NCBI RefSeq assembly: GCF_028476545.1
Contig: NW_026732322.1
Location: 372,001-436,000 of the forward strand
Direction: 5' to 3'
Length of the DNA stretch: 64,000 nucleotides
Source: Physella acuta
Lineage: Eukaryota; Mollusca; Gastropoda; Physidae
In this document: piece by piece, positions 22,290 to 31,127 of the stretch
How positions within the stretch are numbered: the first letter of the stretch is position 1
How the letters are laid out: every line of letters begins with the position of its first letter
Notes under the pieces: generated by a model
Seen by the model: the letters and a program-made list of their open reading frames with translations, nothing else
The model's database searches: none
Told to the model about the DNA's origin: nothing
Translations under genes and position numbers: made by a program

Positions 22290-22580
22290 AGGTCGGCGTG
22301 GTCAAGTCGGTAAAGCTCAAGGTTGCTAAACCGAAAAGTCTCGAGTTCGAACCCTCGGGCAGATAAGGCTCGTTAGCTGGGGACAACTACTCTTGTAGGA
22401 GAGACAACTCCAAAATCAAACAACTGCTTCCTTGTAGCTTGTTCTTGGTTGGATACATGGAGAAAAGCTATGGAAACAAATCCAAAAAGAAAAGAAGGCT
22501 GAAACACTTGACACGTATACTCAATTGTGTTGGAGGGAAATCCGTCCCAACACTAAAAATAAAACAAAGAAGAAGAAGCA
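22290..22580 (+). mobile_element. Family 1 tRNA-SINE, second head deleted
   Basis: The first head GGCGTGGTCAAGTCGG with GAGTTCGAACCC and the linker are intact. The region of the second head is reduced to GTTGGAGGGAAATCC, then the AAGAAGAAGAAGC tail. Confidence 0.8.
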
Positions 22581-22679
22581 TCTACGCATAAAAAAACGAA
22601 AGTATATACTTTTGTCTGTGTTTTAGTTTTTTATACATTACACAGTCTTTATAAGAATACTCCTAGTGAGGAAAAAAAA

Positions 22680-23150
22680 ATTCGAAGGGGCGGCGCCTCT
22701 GTAGAATGCAATTCAGCGCCGTGGGATACTGCGCGAGAACCTACGCCGTCTAGATTTTTTTAAACAGCTCAATCCGATAGGAACACGGTGGCTCCTAACA
22801 TTTAAAAAAAAAAAAAAAAAAAAAAATTAAAAAAAAAAATAATTAAAAAATAAAAAAAATAAAAAAAAAGGTGGCACCTAACATTGAATGATTAAGCTAA
22901 ACCAGGAGCCGTACCCAGGGCCCCTGTGGTAGCATAACCGGTGGCTCGCCAGAGCTCCCTGCGGCGCCCCTGTGGCAACATAACCGGTGGCTCGCCAGAG
23001 CTCCCTGCGCCACTGACACATGGGCGGTCACCGAAGAGTGTCTAACTCACTATTACTTGAGTGAATAACATACACTCAAGGCTTTCATACAGCAGGGCCT
23101 GGAGTGTGCTGGGAGGTAGTATGGATAAACTCGTGCCCCGATAAATATAA
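22680..23150. repeat. Dispersed repeat of unknown class with an internal duplication
   Basis: The segment 22905-23150 is related to 41970-42120 (GTAGCATAACCGGTGGCTC against GCAGTAATGTAACCGGTAGC; both with ACTG-ACAC-TGGGC-GTC and a GGTAGT-TGGA-AAAC-CG-GCCC tail). A block of about 50 bp with AACCGGTGGCTCGCCAGAGC is duplicated in tandem. An A-rich tract (22800-22870) precedes it. Confidence 0.6.
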
Positions 23151-23356
23151 TCCAAGCTAAGACATTGTTTACACTTAAATAATTTGAATTAAGAAGACAA
23201 AATCACGCGTTTGAGAATATATGTCAGATTTCTTCTGAAACCGTTGCAACGCGTGGGACGGGCACGCTAGTTAAATAAATAGCTCAAACGCCTCGAAAGT
23301 CTCGTTCAATTCCCGGGATATTGTCAATAGAACGTCATAAAGTCCACCCAGCTCAC

Positions 23357-23508
23357 CTGTTCTGTCTCATAACACCCCTTGACGCAGAGAGCCAAAACCA
23401 TAGCCGATGCAGATAGTAGGTGGAGTAGAGTAGTATAAACCGCCAATCTCCGGATGGCATGTAGGGTCATGAACGCAAAGAAGAACATGAACATCATGAA
23501 TGGCAGAC
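23357..23508 (-). CDS. Gene B coding exon 6: unusual TM2 and TM3
   Basis: Acceptor ACACCAG and donor GAACAG|GTGAGC enclose 152 nt. Two bases complete the Ser of ENM-S-LPF and 50 codons follow. The join reproduces the family's x-M-S-L entry to TM2. The pore helix then reads PFMMFMFFFAFMTLHAIRR, rich in Phe and Met, with Met at the aligned 9' position where Leu is usual. After a shortened loop, YTTLLHLLSASAMVLALCV fits TM3. If the donor is skipped, the frame stops after only 10 more codons. The exon with the intracellular loop and TM4 was not found down to gene A. Confidence 0.85.
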
Positions 23509-23638
23509 CTGGTGTGTAAAAAAGGTAGGTCAGGAACATTTAATCGAGTATATTGTGCGAGCTGGATTATATAACTCAAAGTATGAATGAAGACATGATA
23601 AGATTGATTTTATTACATATAAATGTATGTATTTATAA

Positions 23639-23639
<1 letters not shown>

Positions 23640-23727
<88 letters not shown>
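23640..23727. repeat. (TA)n microsatellite in gene B intron 5
   Basis: About 43 TA dinucleotides. Confidence 0.98.
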
Positions 23728-23732
<5 letters not shown>

Positions 23733-23733
<1 letters not shown>

Positions 23734-23776
23734 TCCTGGTCAAATGTATCACAAACATGAATGGTTTACTATCATA

Positions 23777-23846
<70 letters not shown>

Positions 23847-23888
23847 TGTGATAGTAAAATGTTCATGTTTGTGATACATTTGACCAGG
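23733..23888. mobile_element. Inverted-repeat hairpin element with a (TA)n loop
   Basis: The left arm CCTGGTCAAATGTATCACAA-ACATGAA and the right arm TTCATGTTTGTGATACATTT-GACCAGG are inverted copies of about 44 bp around a (TA)n core (23778-23844). It looks like a small foldback MITE in gene B intron 5. No target duplication is certain, because a TA tract adjoins it. Confidence 0.7.
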
Positions 23889-23925
23889 AAACCAAGATAG
23901 ATAAGAAATATAAGAACTTGCTCAC

Positions 23926-24049
23926 TCATGTTCTCTCGTGCCTCAGGCGGGATGGTAGACAAGAAGATACAGTTGAAGGAGACGCCCACCAGCACGAAGG
24001 CCTGCATCAGCTCTTCGGGCAACAGCAGGCGCTTGATGTTAAAGGCCAA
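23926..24049 (-). CDS. Gene B coding exon 5: TM1 and TM1-TM2 loop
   Basis: Acceptor ATTCCAG and donor ATGA|GTGAGC enclose 124 nt (41 codons plus one base). The product starts [18 protein letters not shown] and continues with a hydrophobic stretch, [13 protein letters not shown], which matches TM1. It ends [11 protein letters not shown], aligning to the classical TM1-TM2 loop (x-P-x-x-x-x-E-K-[IM]-S-L). The Pro usually found in the middle of TM1 is missing. The Glu that would be at -1' of the channel gate is kept, which in the family goes with cation selectivity; applying this here is inference. Confidence 0.88.
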
Positions 24050-24119
24050 CTGGAATAGTTGTCAGCAAGCACAAAGGGTTAGATGGTGACTGTGTTTCTT
24101 TCAGACAAATTTTATGACG

Positions 24120-24400
24120 GTGAGGGGTGGTGGGTGGGATATTTATATTATATATGTATACATATATATAATATATAGTTATGATATATAATATTTAGAT
24201 ATGACACAAAGATTTTAGTAAGCTGAAGTTGATCTTGCTATATACATTAAATCTAGCAATATAAAAGAAGGTCTAGCTATTGTACAAAAACAGTACAAGC
24301 GATCAGGAAGATCTAGCTATGTTACTAGCAAAGAATTAACTATTGTATTTAAGAACAGAGAATCTATCTATTGTACTAGTGATCAGAAAAATCTAGCTAT
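24120..24400. repeat. Degenerate repeat in gene B intron 4
   Basis: GATCTAGCTATTGTAC-like units recur irregularly every 60 bp or so. Confidence 0.5.
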
Positions 24401-24434
24401 AAATTTGGTTATAAACATCTAGACAAACGTTCAA

Positions 24435-24660
24435 TTTTATAAGAACAGAACAAGAGAGAGAGAAAGATGACGATAGAGAGAGAACGATAAAGAGAGAGCG
24501 AGAGAGAGACAGAGACAGAGAAAGAGAGAGAGAAATATGACGATAGAGAAAGAACGATAAAAAAGAGATAGCAAGATATGGAGACAGAAAGAGAAAGCAA
24601 ACGAGAAAGACAACGACAATGAGAGAACGATAAAGAGAGAGAGAGAGAGCGAGAGATAGA
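24435..24660. repeat. GA-rich low-complexity tract
   Basis: Runs of GAGAGA mixed with ACGATAAAGAGAG lie just beyond the donor of gene B exon 4. Confidence 0.9.
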
Positions 24661-24705
24661 GTTAGACGTTAAAGAGTCCAACAATCTGCCATGAGAAGAT
24701 GGTAC

Positions 24706-24876
24706 CTGCATCGTAGAGTAGCCCCCATCTAAAAAGTAGGCATTCGTTTTATTATGTGTTGTGATGCTGATGTGCGTTATCTTGTATCCAACTTCCGTCG
24801 TGTCGCGGATGGTATCCGTTTGATTTATGTCCTTCACAAACACCAGCTTAGTAGCTGGATATTTATCAGACGCAAG
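24706..24876 (-). CDS. Gene B coding exon 4: C-terminal half of the ligand domain
   Basis: Acceptor TTGCAG and donor ATGCAG|GTACCA enclose 171 nt (57 codons, phase 0), three more than in gene A. The product starts LASDKYPATKLVFVKD and contains IRDTTEVGYKITH and THNKTNAYF. The block R-D-T-T-x-V-G is conserved between the paralogues. There is no loop-C Cys-Cys pair, and Asp replaces the loop-B Trp. Two N-glycosylation sequons (NQT, NKT) are visible. A purine-rich GA tract (24435-24660) lies just past the donor. Confidence 0.9.
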
Positions 24877-25063
24877 CTGCAATTAAACGCAATCTTACAA
24901 CCCTTATCTTATTCAAATCAGCCAACTGTTATGAAGATAATCGTATAAACTGTTAAATTATAGCAGCTAACTGGAATTAAAATAATCTTATAAGCCGGCT
25001 AATTCATAGCATGTACTGAATTCATTGATAATCTTATAAACTTGTAACAGTAAGATGTAAAAG

Positions 25064-25393
25064 CAGTGGCGTAGCGAGGTCGGGTGTCACCCGGTGCGGC
25101 ACTTAATGTTGTCACCCCCCCCCCCCCAGAGGCGTAGCAACCCTTCCCGGGGACAAACTTTCATATTACGATTTGCACCCCCTTCAAACTTTCGATTTGC
25201 ACTCCCCCCCCCCCCCCTTTCAAATTCGCACCTATTAAAAGACTATTTAACACTCAAATTAATCACTAAATTAAGTGGAATTACCATTTTCTCTATATAT
25301 TTTGCTATTTTTTTTTGCCTTGGTGTCACCCCCCTAAATGGTGTCACCCGGTGCGGTCCGAACCCCCCCCCCCCCCCCCTCGCTACGCCACTG
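25064..25393. mobile_element. Family 1 MITE
   Basis: CAGTGGCGTAGCGAGG and CCTCGCTACGCCACTG, flanked by TGTAAAAG and TGTAAAAA (25056-25063, 25394-25401). It lies in gene B intron 3. Confidence 0.92.
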
Positions 25394-25527
25394 TGTAAAA
25401 AATGTACTATCCGATACGACTAAGCCCAGGTAATTACCTGAGAACTATTATCGATGACGGCTGATTATCACCCTCTATAAACTACTTACAATTAACCCTT
25501 CAAAGCCCGGACATACATACACACACC

Positions 25528-25924
25528 CAGAGGCGTCTAGAGGTGGGGGGTTGGGCGTGCGGTAACACCATTTAGTGGGATAACACCAAGTAAAAAACAT
25601 TGTTAGATAGGCCTATATAGATTAAATATGTTTTTTTTTTTGTTAATTAGAGTTAAAATATATGTTAAATACATAATGACGATCCCGACAAGGGAGTGGG
25701 GGGGGGGGGGACGTGACACCATGACGTAAAGATAAAAACTATAGAGAAAACAATGCTACACCAAGCTGTATTAACATACGACTGTAGATAAACATCTTTA
25801 GTATTAAATTTGAACACTTCAAAATTATACCCGGATGGGGTGTAACGATAAAAAAATAGGGGGGGGGGGGGAGTGACACCATGAGGTGCCGCACCGGATG
25901 AAATCCGACCTAGCGACGCCACTG
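25528..25924. mobile_element. Family 1 MITE, longer subfamily
   Basis: CAGAGGCGTCTAGAGG and CCTAGCGACGCCACTG, flanked by CACACACC and CACACACT. The core (ACCATGACGTAAA, CACC-AGCTGTATTAACA) is shared with 30237-30685. Confidence 0.85.
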
Positions 25925-26089
25925 CACACACTGCAAGAAGTCATCACAACAGGTCAATCATCCACCCATCTGTAACACATCCCCTGAACCCATTCAACTC
26001 TTGTTTCATTCCACAAACAACCACTTACTACAATCCACATTCAAGCTAGGATTCTAACATTAATTAGACACGCAAACAATCAGCTAAAT

Positions 26090-26403
26090 AACCACCACAA
26101 TAACCATCACAAAAACCACCATAAAAACCACCACAATAACCACCAAAATAAACATCACAAAACCACCATAATAAACATCACAAAACCACCATAATAACCA
26201 CTACAATAGCCACGACAACAACCACGACAATAAACACCAAAATAACCACCACAATAACCACCACAATAACCACCACAATAACCACCACAATAACCACCAC
26301 AATAACCACCACAATAACCACCACAATAACCACCACAATAACCACCACAATAACCACCACAATAACCACCACAATAACTACCAAAATAAACATCACAAAA
26401 CCA
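26090..26403. repeat. 12-bp minisatellite in gene B intron 3
   Basis: AACCACCACAAT is repeated about 20-25 times, purest at 26240-26376. On the gene strand the unit contains GTGGTGGTTATT. It begins only about 5 nt after the exon 3 end. Confidence 0.95.
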
Positions 26404-26407
26404 CCAC

Positions 26408-26516
26408 CTCTACTTTGCAATCCAGGTAGTCTGTGTAATGTTCGCAGCAGCGCAAATGTAGTTGGACATTTTCTAGCTTCCAATAGACTTGTCCATTATG
26501 TTGTACAACCGCATAG
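26408..26516 (-). CDS. Gene B coding exon 3: short Cys loop segment with a weak 5' splice site
   Basis: The exon is 109 nt, identical in length and phase to gene A exon 3. It encodes YAVVQHNGQVYW, then LRC, nine residues (CEHYTDYLD), Cys and KVE. The C-X9-C spacing matches gene A and differs from the family's C-X13-C; the FPFD motif is reduced to a lone Asp. The extra Cys next to the first one is unique to this copy. The donor inferred by homology is GTAGAG|GTGGTG, a poor match to the GTRAGT consensus and almost identical to the 12-bp tandem repeat that begins a few bases downstream. The acceptor is CTCTCCACAG with a CTAAT branch-like site. Confidence 0.85.
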
Positions 26517-26539
26517 CTGTGGAGAGACAGATCGTCTGG

Positions 26540-27060
26540 CATTAGGACAAGTGACTACAGGGAGTCCGACATTAAGACAAATAACTACAGGGAGTCTGAT
26601 ATTAAGACAAGTGGCTACAGGGAGTCTGATATTAAGACAAGTGGCTACAAAGAGTTTAATATTAAGACAAGTGGCTACAGGGAGTCTGATATTAAGACAA
26701 GTGGCTACAACGAGTTCAATATTAAGACAAGTGGCTACAGGGAGTCTGATATAAAGAAAAGTGGCTAAAGGGAGTCTGATATTGAGACATGTGGCTAAAG
26801 GGAGTATGTTATTAAGACATGTGACTACAGGGAGTCTGATACAAGTGACTACAGTGAGTCTGATATTAAGACATTTGGCTACAGGGAGTCTGATATTAAG
26901 ACATGTGGCTACAGGGAGTCTGATACAAGTGACTACAGGGAGTCTGATATTAAGACAAGTGGCTACAGGGAGTATGATATTAAGACAAATGGCTACACGG
27001 AGTCTGATATTAAGACATGTGGCTACAGGGAGTCTGTTATTAAGACAAGTTGCCTCAACA
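26540..27060. repeat. 30-bp minisatellite in gene B intron 2, directly upstream of exon 3
   Basis: About 17 units of GTGGCTACAGGGAGTCTGA then TATTAAGACAA. Two units have lost a segment. On the gene strand each unit reads CTTGTCTTAATATCAGACTC then CCTGTAG. The first 18 nt match the sequence before the real exon 3 acceptor (CTTGTCCTAATGCCAGAC) at 15 positions. Confidence 0.95.
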
Positions 27061-27116
27061 TAGATAGCTCCAGGGAGTATGGGATTAAGAGGCAAAGCAA
27101 ATCTATCATAAACATA

Positions 27117-27229
27117 CAGTAGCGTAGCGAGGGGGGGGCGGGGGGGGGGGGTGCAAATAAAAATCTCGAGGGGGGGGTGCAAATCGAAAAGTTTGTCCCC
27201 GGGCGCCGGGAAGGGTCGCTACGCCTCTG
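27117..27229. mobile_element. Short family 1 MITE
   Basis: CAGTAGCGTAGCGAGG and TCGCTACGCCTCTG, flanked by TAAACATA and TAAACATG. It is in gene B intron 2. Confidence 0.9.
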
Positions 27230-27380
27230 TAAACATGTGTAACTACACATAGTCTAGCACCAACACTTATAGATGCAAGTACACCAGCATTCAAGCATAT
27301 AACTACACACCTACCGGTGTAACAACACTGCAAATGAGACCATCACCAATTAGTGTGACGCTGATTAGAAATGTAATTAC

Positions 27381-27508
27381 CCATCATCTTTATCAAATGA
27401 GTCTTCCGTGGGGTCGCGAACTGAACCGAGTACAGGGAGCCAGATATTTTTGAGGTCGGGGCGCATGTCCTTTAGACCCCCGTAGTCGTCCGGGTTCCAG
27501 GTCAGAAA
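27381..27508 (-). CDS. Gene B coding exon 2: core ligand-domain segment (LTWNPDDYGG, IWLPV)
   Basis: Acceptor TGATAG and donor GATGG|GTAATT enclose 128 nt (42 codons plus two bases). The product reads FLTWNPDDYGGLKDMRP and then NIWLPVLGS. With exon 1 it forms W-K-D-D-F-L-T-W-N-P-D-D-Y-G-G, the hallmark core of the family. As in gene A, the acidic residue after I-W-x-P and the loop-A Tyr are replaced. The intron between exons 1 and 2 carries two MITEs (27642-27770 and 27941-28252). Confidence 0.92.
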
Positions 27509-27641
27509 CTATCAATTTTATAAATAAAATGAGCATCGATGAAAACAATCAATTAATTAAAAACTCATAAGTTCAGGTAAAATATTTTTAAAGATACATA
27601 CGTTTGCTTTTGTTTGTTTTTAATCCATTTTGATACAGAAC

Positions 27642-27770
27642 CAGAGTTTCTCTCAAGCATCGAAGTACCCCCCCCCCCCCCGGAAAATTCTGTGCGCCCC
27701 CCCCCCCCCAAAGATTTCAAGAGCCCCCCCCCCCCCACCCGGAGAAAAAAAAGGTCTGAAAGAAACACTG
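27642..27770. mobile_element. Family 2 MITE in gene B intron 1
   Basis: CAGAGTTTCTCTCAAGCATC and GTCTGAAAGAAACACTG, flanked by TACAGAAC and TATAGAAC. Confidence 0.85.
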
Positions 27771-27940
27771 TATAGAACAATCGATACAATCTAGTGTGAA
27801 CATTACATCCGCAAATATTACAGATTTTAAAAAAAAATGTTTTTGTGAACGATTGTAAAGGATATCCAAGTTAATGATATAGCTGAAATAATTTCACCTG
27901 GGTAATACTACCAGAGTTAAAGTAATATTACCTGTTGAAG

Positions 27941-28252
27941 CAGAGGCCTGTGCCCGGAGACAAACTTTCAATTTGGCGCCCCCACGCCCCTGGGAACAAA
28001 CTTTCCCCCACCCCAGGGACAAACAACTTTCAATTTGGCGCCCCCACCCCCACGCCCCTGGGAACAAACTTTCCCCCACCCCAGGGACAAACAACTTTCA
28101 ATTTGGCGCCCCCCCCCCCATATATTTTTTTATATTTATAATGATAAACTGCAGCTAAATATGATTTTAACTTATTTTTTCAACCCATTTTGGCGTCCCC
28201 TAGGATCGGCGCCCGGGGAGATATGTACCCCCCCCTCCTCGCTACGCCTTTG
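27941..28252. mobile_element. Family 1 MITE with tandem internal modules in gene B intron 1
   Basis: CAGAGGCCTGTGCCCGG and CTCGCTACGCCTTTG, flanked by TGTTGAAG and TGTTTAAG. A module of about 60-66 bp with TTTCAATTTGGCGCCCCCAC and CAAACTTTCCCCCACCCC is repeated inside. Confidence 0.88.
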
Positions 28253-28330
28253 TGTTTAAGTTATGTTACCTAAGTTGAAGTAATGATACCTGAGAAGATT
28301 TAAAATCATAACTACTGCTGATGTACTCAC

Positions 28331-28591
28331 GTCGTCTTTCCAAGAAAAAGTCATCGATGCACGGATTACAAACGTATTTGACTTTTTAAAAAAATCCAAG
28401 AAGGAATCGAACTCAAAGTTAAAGGTCACGACTGTTACATCCGATTTGTTTAGAACCGGGCGCTTCCAGGCAGGGTTAACATAGCTGCCCAGCTTGTCTT
28501 TGAAAAGGGCTTCTCTGTGTACGTCTGTTTGGCCGTGAACCACATGCATGAGAGCTAGAGCCAGGAAAAGTTTGAGCACGTCAGAACCCAT
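28331..28591 (-). CDS. Gene B coding exon 1: signal peptide and N-terminus of the second Cys-loop receptor subunit
   Basis: The exon encodes 87 residues starting MGSDVLKLFLALALMHVVHG, a clear signal peptide. It then has LFKDKLGSYVNP, RPV and N-K-S-D, the usual N-terminal helix and first strand of Cys-loop subunits, and ends FSWKDD before donor GACGAC|GTGAGT. The ATG lies 11 nt after an acceptor (GAAAACAG), as in gene A, so the transcript probably starts at an upstream non-coding exon. Length and phase equal gene A exon 1, while the protein has clearly diverged. This is therefore an old tandem duplicate, about 23 kb from its paralogue and in the same orientation. Confidence 0.92.
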
Positions 28592-29723
28592 GGTCAGCGT
28601 CGCTGTTTTCTAAAACATATTTAAAAAAAAAATAAGTTTGTTGTTTTGGTATTTTAAGAGGTCTCAATTTTTTTATTTATTTTTTTGAGTTGCTTTTTAA
28701 TTATAAACAGGATTAGCATACTGAAACAGCAACAAATATTGGAAAATTAACACACACAGTGTAGCAGCGACAAATTAATATTGGAAAATTAGCACACTGA
28801 AACAGCGAAAAATATTGGAAAATTAACATAGTGTAACAGCGACAAATATCGCTATTTATTGCAGTACTTTTTTTTTTTGCTATTCCTAAAAAATTTTCCA
28901 AGTAATTACAGTCGCAGGTAATATACGGAATGAAATATAACGTTTTAAAAATTAAATGCGTTCTCGAAGATGCGAAAAAATGTATATCATCAAAAATATT
29001 GCGAACTTTCAGAATTAATTTGGGTCAGAATTTTAGCCGCCTAGTCCAGTTGCTTCCCCTTCTCTACTCCCAGTAGTGAGACACTGGTACTTAGAACTTT
29101 TTAAAAAAAATATTAAATTAAAATTTTCTCAACATAGAAAACAATAAAACAGTGTAAATTTTAAAAAAAACTGCCTATTTTGATTTATTAAAATTTTAAA
29201 CCTTGTGGTCTCCAACAATTGTTTAAACAAATTAAAAGCTTGCTGTTTTTTTTTTTTTAGTTACTGCTGATATTTCTATCAAAAACATCTCACGGCGGTT
29301 TAAGCGCAAATCGCTCACTTACATTGTGTTCTTTAAATTATAATAACATGGCTACGTAGTCTAATAAACCATTGGACCATTGCACATGTGTAAGCTTTAT
29401 GTCTGCGCATTATGATATGATTCTAAAAGTAAAATAATTCTGAAGATTAAATTGAAAACCTATTCAATAAAAAAAAGTAAAAAAAAAAAAAAAAAAAAGC
29501 TATGTGACCGTAAACAAAACTTTAAAAAATTCATGACTAGAAAGTATAATAATTTACACTACTACCTTGTAAAATATTTTATATATAAATACAACGTATA
29601 CGTCTATAAAATAAAAAAAATAAAAAATAAAAAAAACAAGTCTTGTATGTTTATAAAGGAAAAAAATAAACTTCTACCACTATAAAGTAAAAAGGTACAC
29701 ACGTCTTTGCGTGGAACTTAACC
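28592..29723. other. Intron upstream of the gene B ATG exon
   Basis: Acceptor-like TTTTCTAAAAC (plus strand) lies just upstream of the ATG and matches gene A. 28720-28860 holds three loose copies of AAAAATATTGGAAAATTA with CAGCGAC. The rest is AT-rich. Confidence 0.5.
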
Positions 29724-29910
29724 TGCAGAACTGTCCAGAAACATCGGCATGGTCACACTGCAACTCTTGCACTGTGAACTCACCACTCTGCATTCAACCA
29801 ATCACAGCGTTAGTTTGTCGTGTGCGCTCCGGCCCATAAACGTCCGCAGCTTGTAGACACCCCCCCCCCTCCCTCTCCATCTCCTGAACGTTGCACCTGA
29901 TGATGTCATA
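29724..29910 (-). promoter_or_regulatory. Probable gene B promoter and 5' non-coding exon region
   Basis: This is the homologue of 14888-15080. It carries the same CTGCATTCAACCAATCAC block (CCAAT at 29798-29802), the CATAAACGT-C-GCAGCTTGTAGA block and a one-base CRE variant TGATGTCA at 29901-29908. On the minus strand a possible non-coding exon ends TTCTGCAG|GTTAAGT at 29723. It lies 1.1 kb upstream of the gene B ATG exon, whose acceptor implies such an exon. No TATA box is obvious. Confidence 0.5.
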
Positions 29911-30236
29911 TTAGGACAAAGAAGGGTTTAGTTTAGCCCCCCCCCCTACCCACTTTAACGTTTTTAACGCTTTCGTCAGGGTGGGTTCTTCATGTGGGCG
30001 GTATCTCGTTGTAAACAAAAGGAAGGCGTATCTAGGAGAGGTCCGGGCAGTGGCGTCACTAGGTCGGGTGTCATCCGTTTACGATCCACAACCCTGGCCC
30101 ACCCCCCTAATTCTTCGTTGTGACACTACTGGGTGACGGTGCAACCCACGCATCGTTACTTTAGGGTAAGTAAACAATATGGTGTTTTTTGTGATCAATA
30201 CTTTAACATTGGCATAAACTACAGTTTAATCCATTC

Positions 30237-30685
30237 CAGAGGCGTCGCGAGGCAGGGGGGGGGGGTAGAATGTAGACCGCACCAGGTGACACCATCAAAG
30301 AGGTGACACCAAGACAAAAAAAATTGCAAGATATATAGAATAAATCTGTTGTTTTTTAATCAGTTAAATGATTGGTTAAAAAGTATATTTAAGTACAAAT
30401 TGACTATCCGGACAGGAGGGAGTAGGGGGGGGGGGGGTGGCACCATGACGTAAACTTGCAAACTGTAGTGGAAACAATGCTACACCCAGCTGTATTAACA
30501 ATGATTATAGATACACATCATTAGTATTAAATGTTAAAACTTTAAAGCTTTTACCGGGGGGGGGGGGAGAGAAGGGGCAAGAGAGGTGACAACAACTGCA
30601 AAATTTACTGAGAAAAAAAAGGGGGAGGGAGCGGTGACACCATGAGGTGACGCATCGGGTGACACTCGGCCTAGCGACACCACTG
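30237..30685. mobile_element. Family 1 MITE, longer subfamily
   Basis: CAGAGGCGTCGCGAGG and CCTAGCGACACCACTG. The flanks ATCCATTC and ATCCCATC match only partly. The core with CACC-AGCTGTATTAACA is shared with 25528-25924. Confidence 0.8.
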
Positions 30686-31010
30686 ATCCCATCCCTAACT
30701 TAATTCAAACCCTATAATAACTGTTATAATCTAAACTATAATCACTTTTAAAACAGACACCTTCTAGAAAACCAGTTCATGGTGATTGCTTTTATATTGC
30801 ACTTGTACTTAAATGAAAATAAAACCAATCAACAACCTTTATTTAATGTTAAAACACATCGGGATGTCTCCAACTACTACAAAAAATGATTAGCATTACT
30901 TTCACTTTTATCAGCAATTATAATATCCCCTATCTTGAAATCACTGTACAATCTAGAATTATCTCATTCGTAGTGAAAATTTTTATCAGTTTGAATGACC
31001 AAGTTCCGAT

Positions 31011-31096
31011 CAGTGGCGTCGCTACGTCGGGTGTCACCCGTGCGGCACTTCGTGGTGTTACCCCCCCCCCCCCCCCGCCATTCAAGAAACAAAGTA

Positions 31097-31127
<31 letters not shown>

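Noticed and set aside
23530-24049. ORFs with IYIYIY runs
   Set aside because: Translations of (TA)n tracts.
26496-27182. 228-codon minus-strand ORF rich in CLNIRLPVAT
   Set aside because: It is the 30-bp intron 2 satellite read through; splice signals and the paralogue show the real exon is 26408-26516 in another frame.
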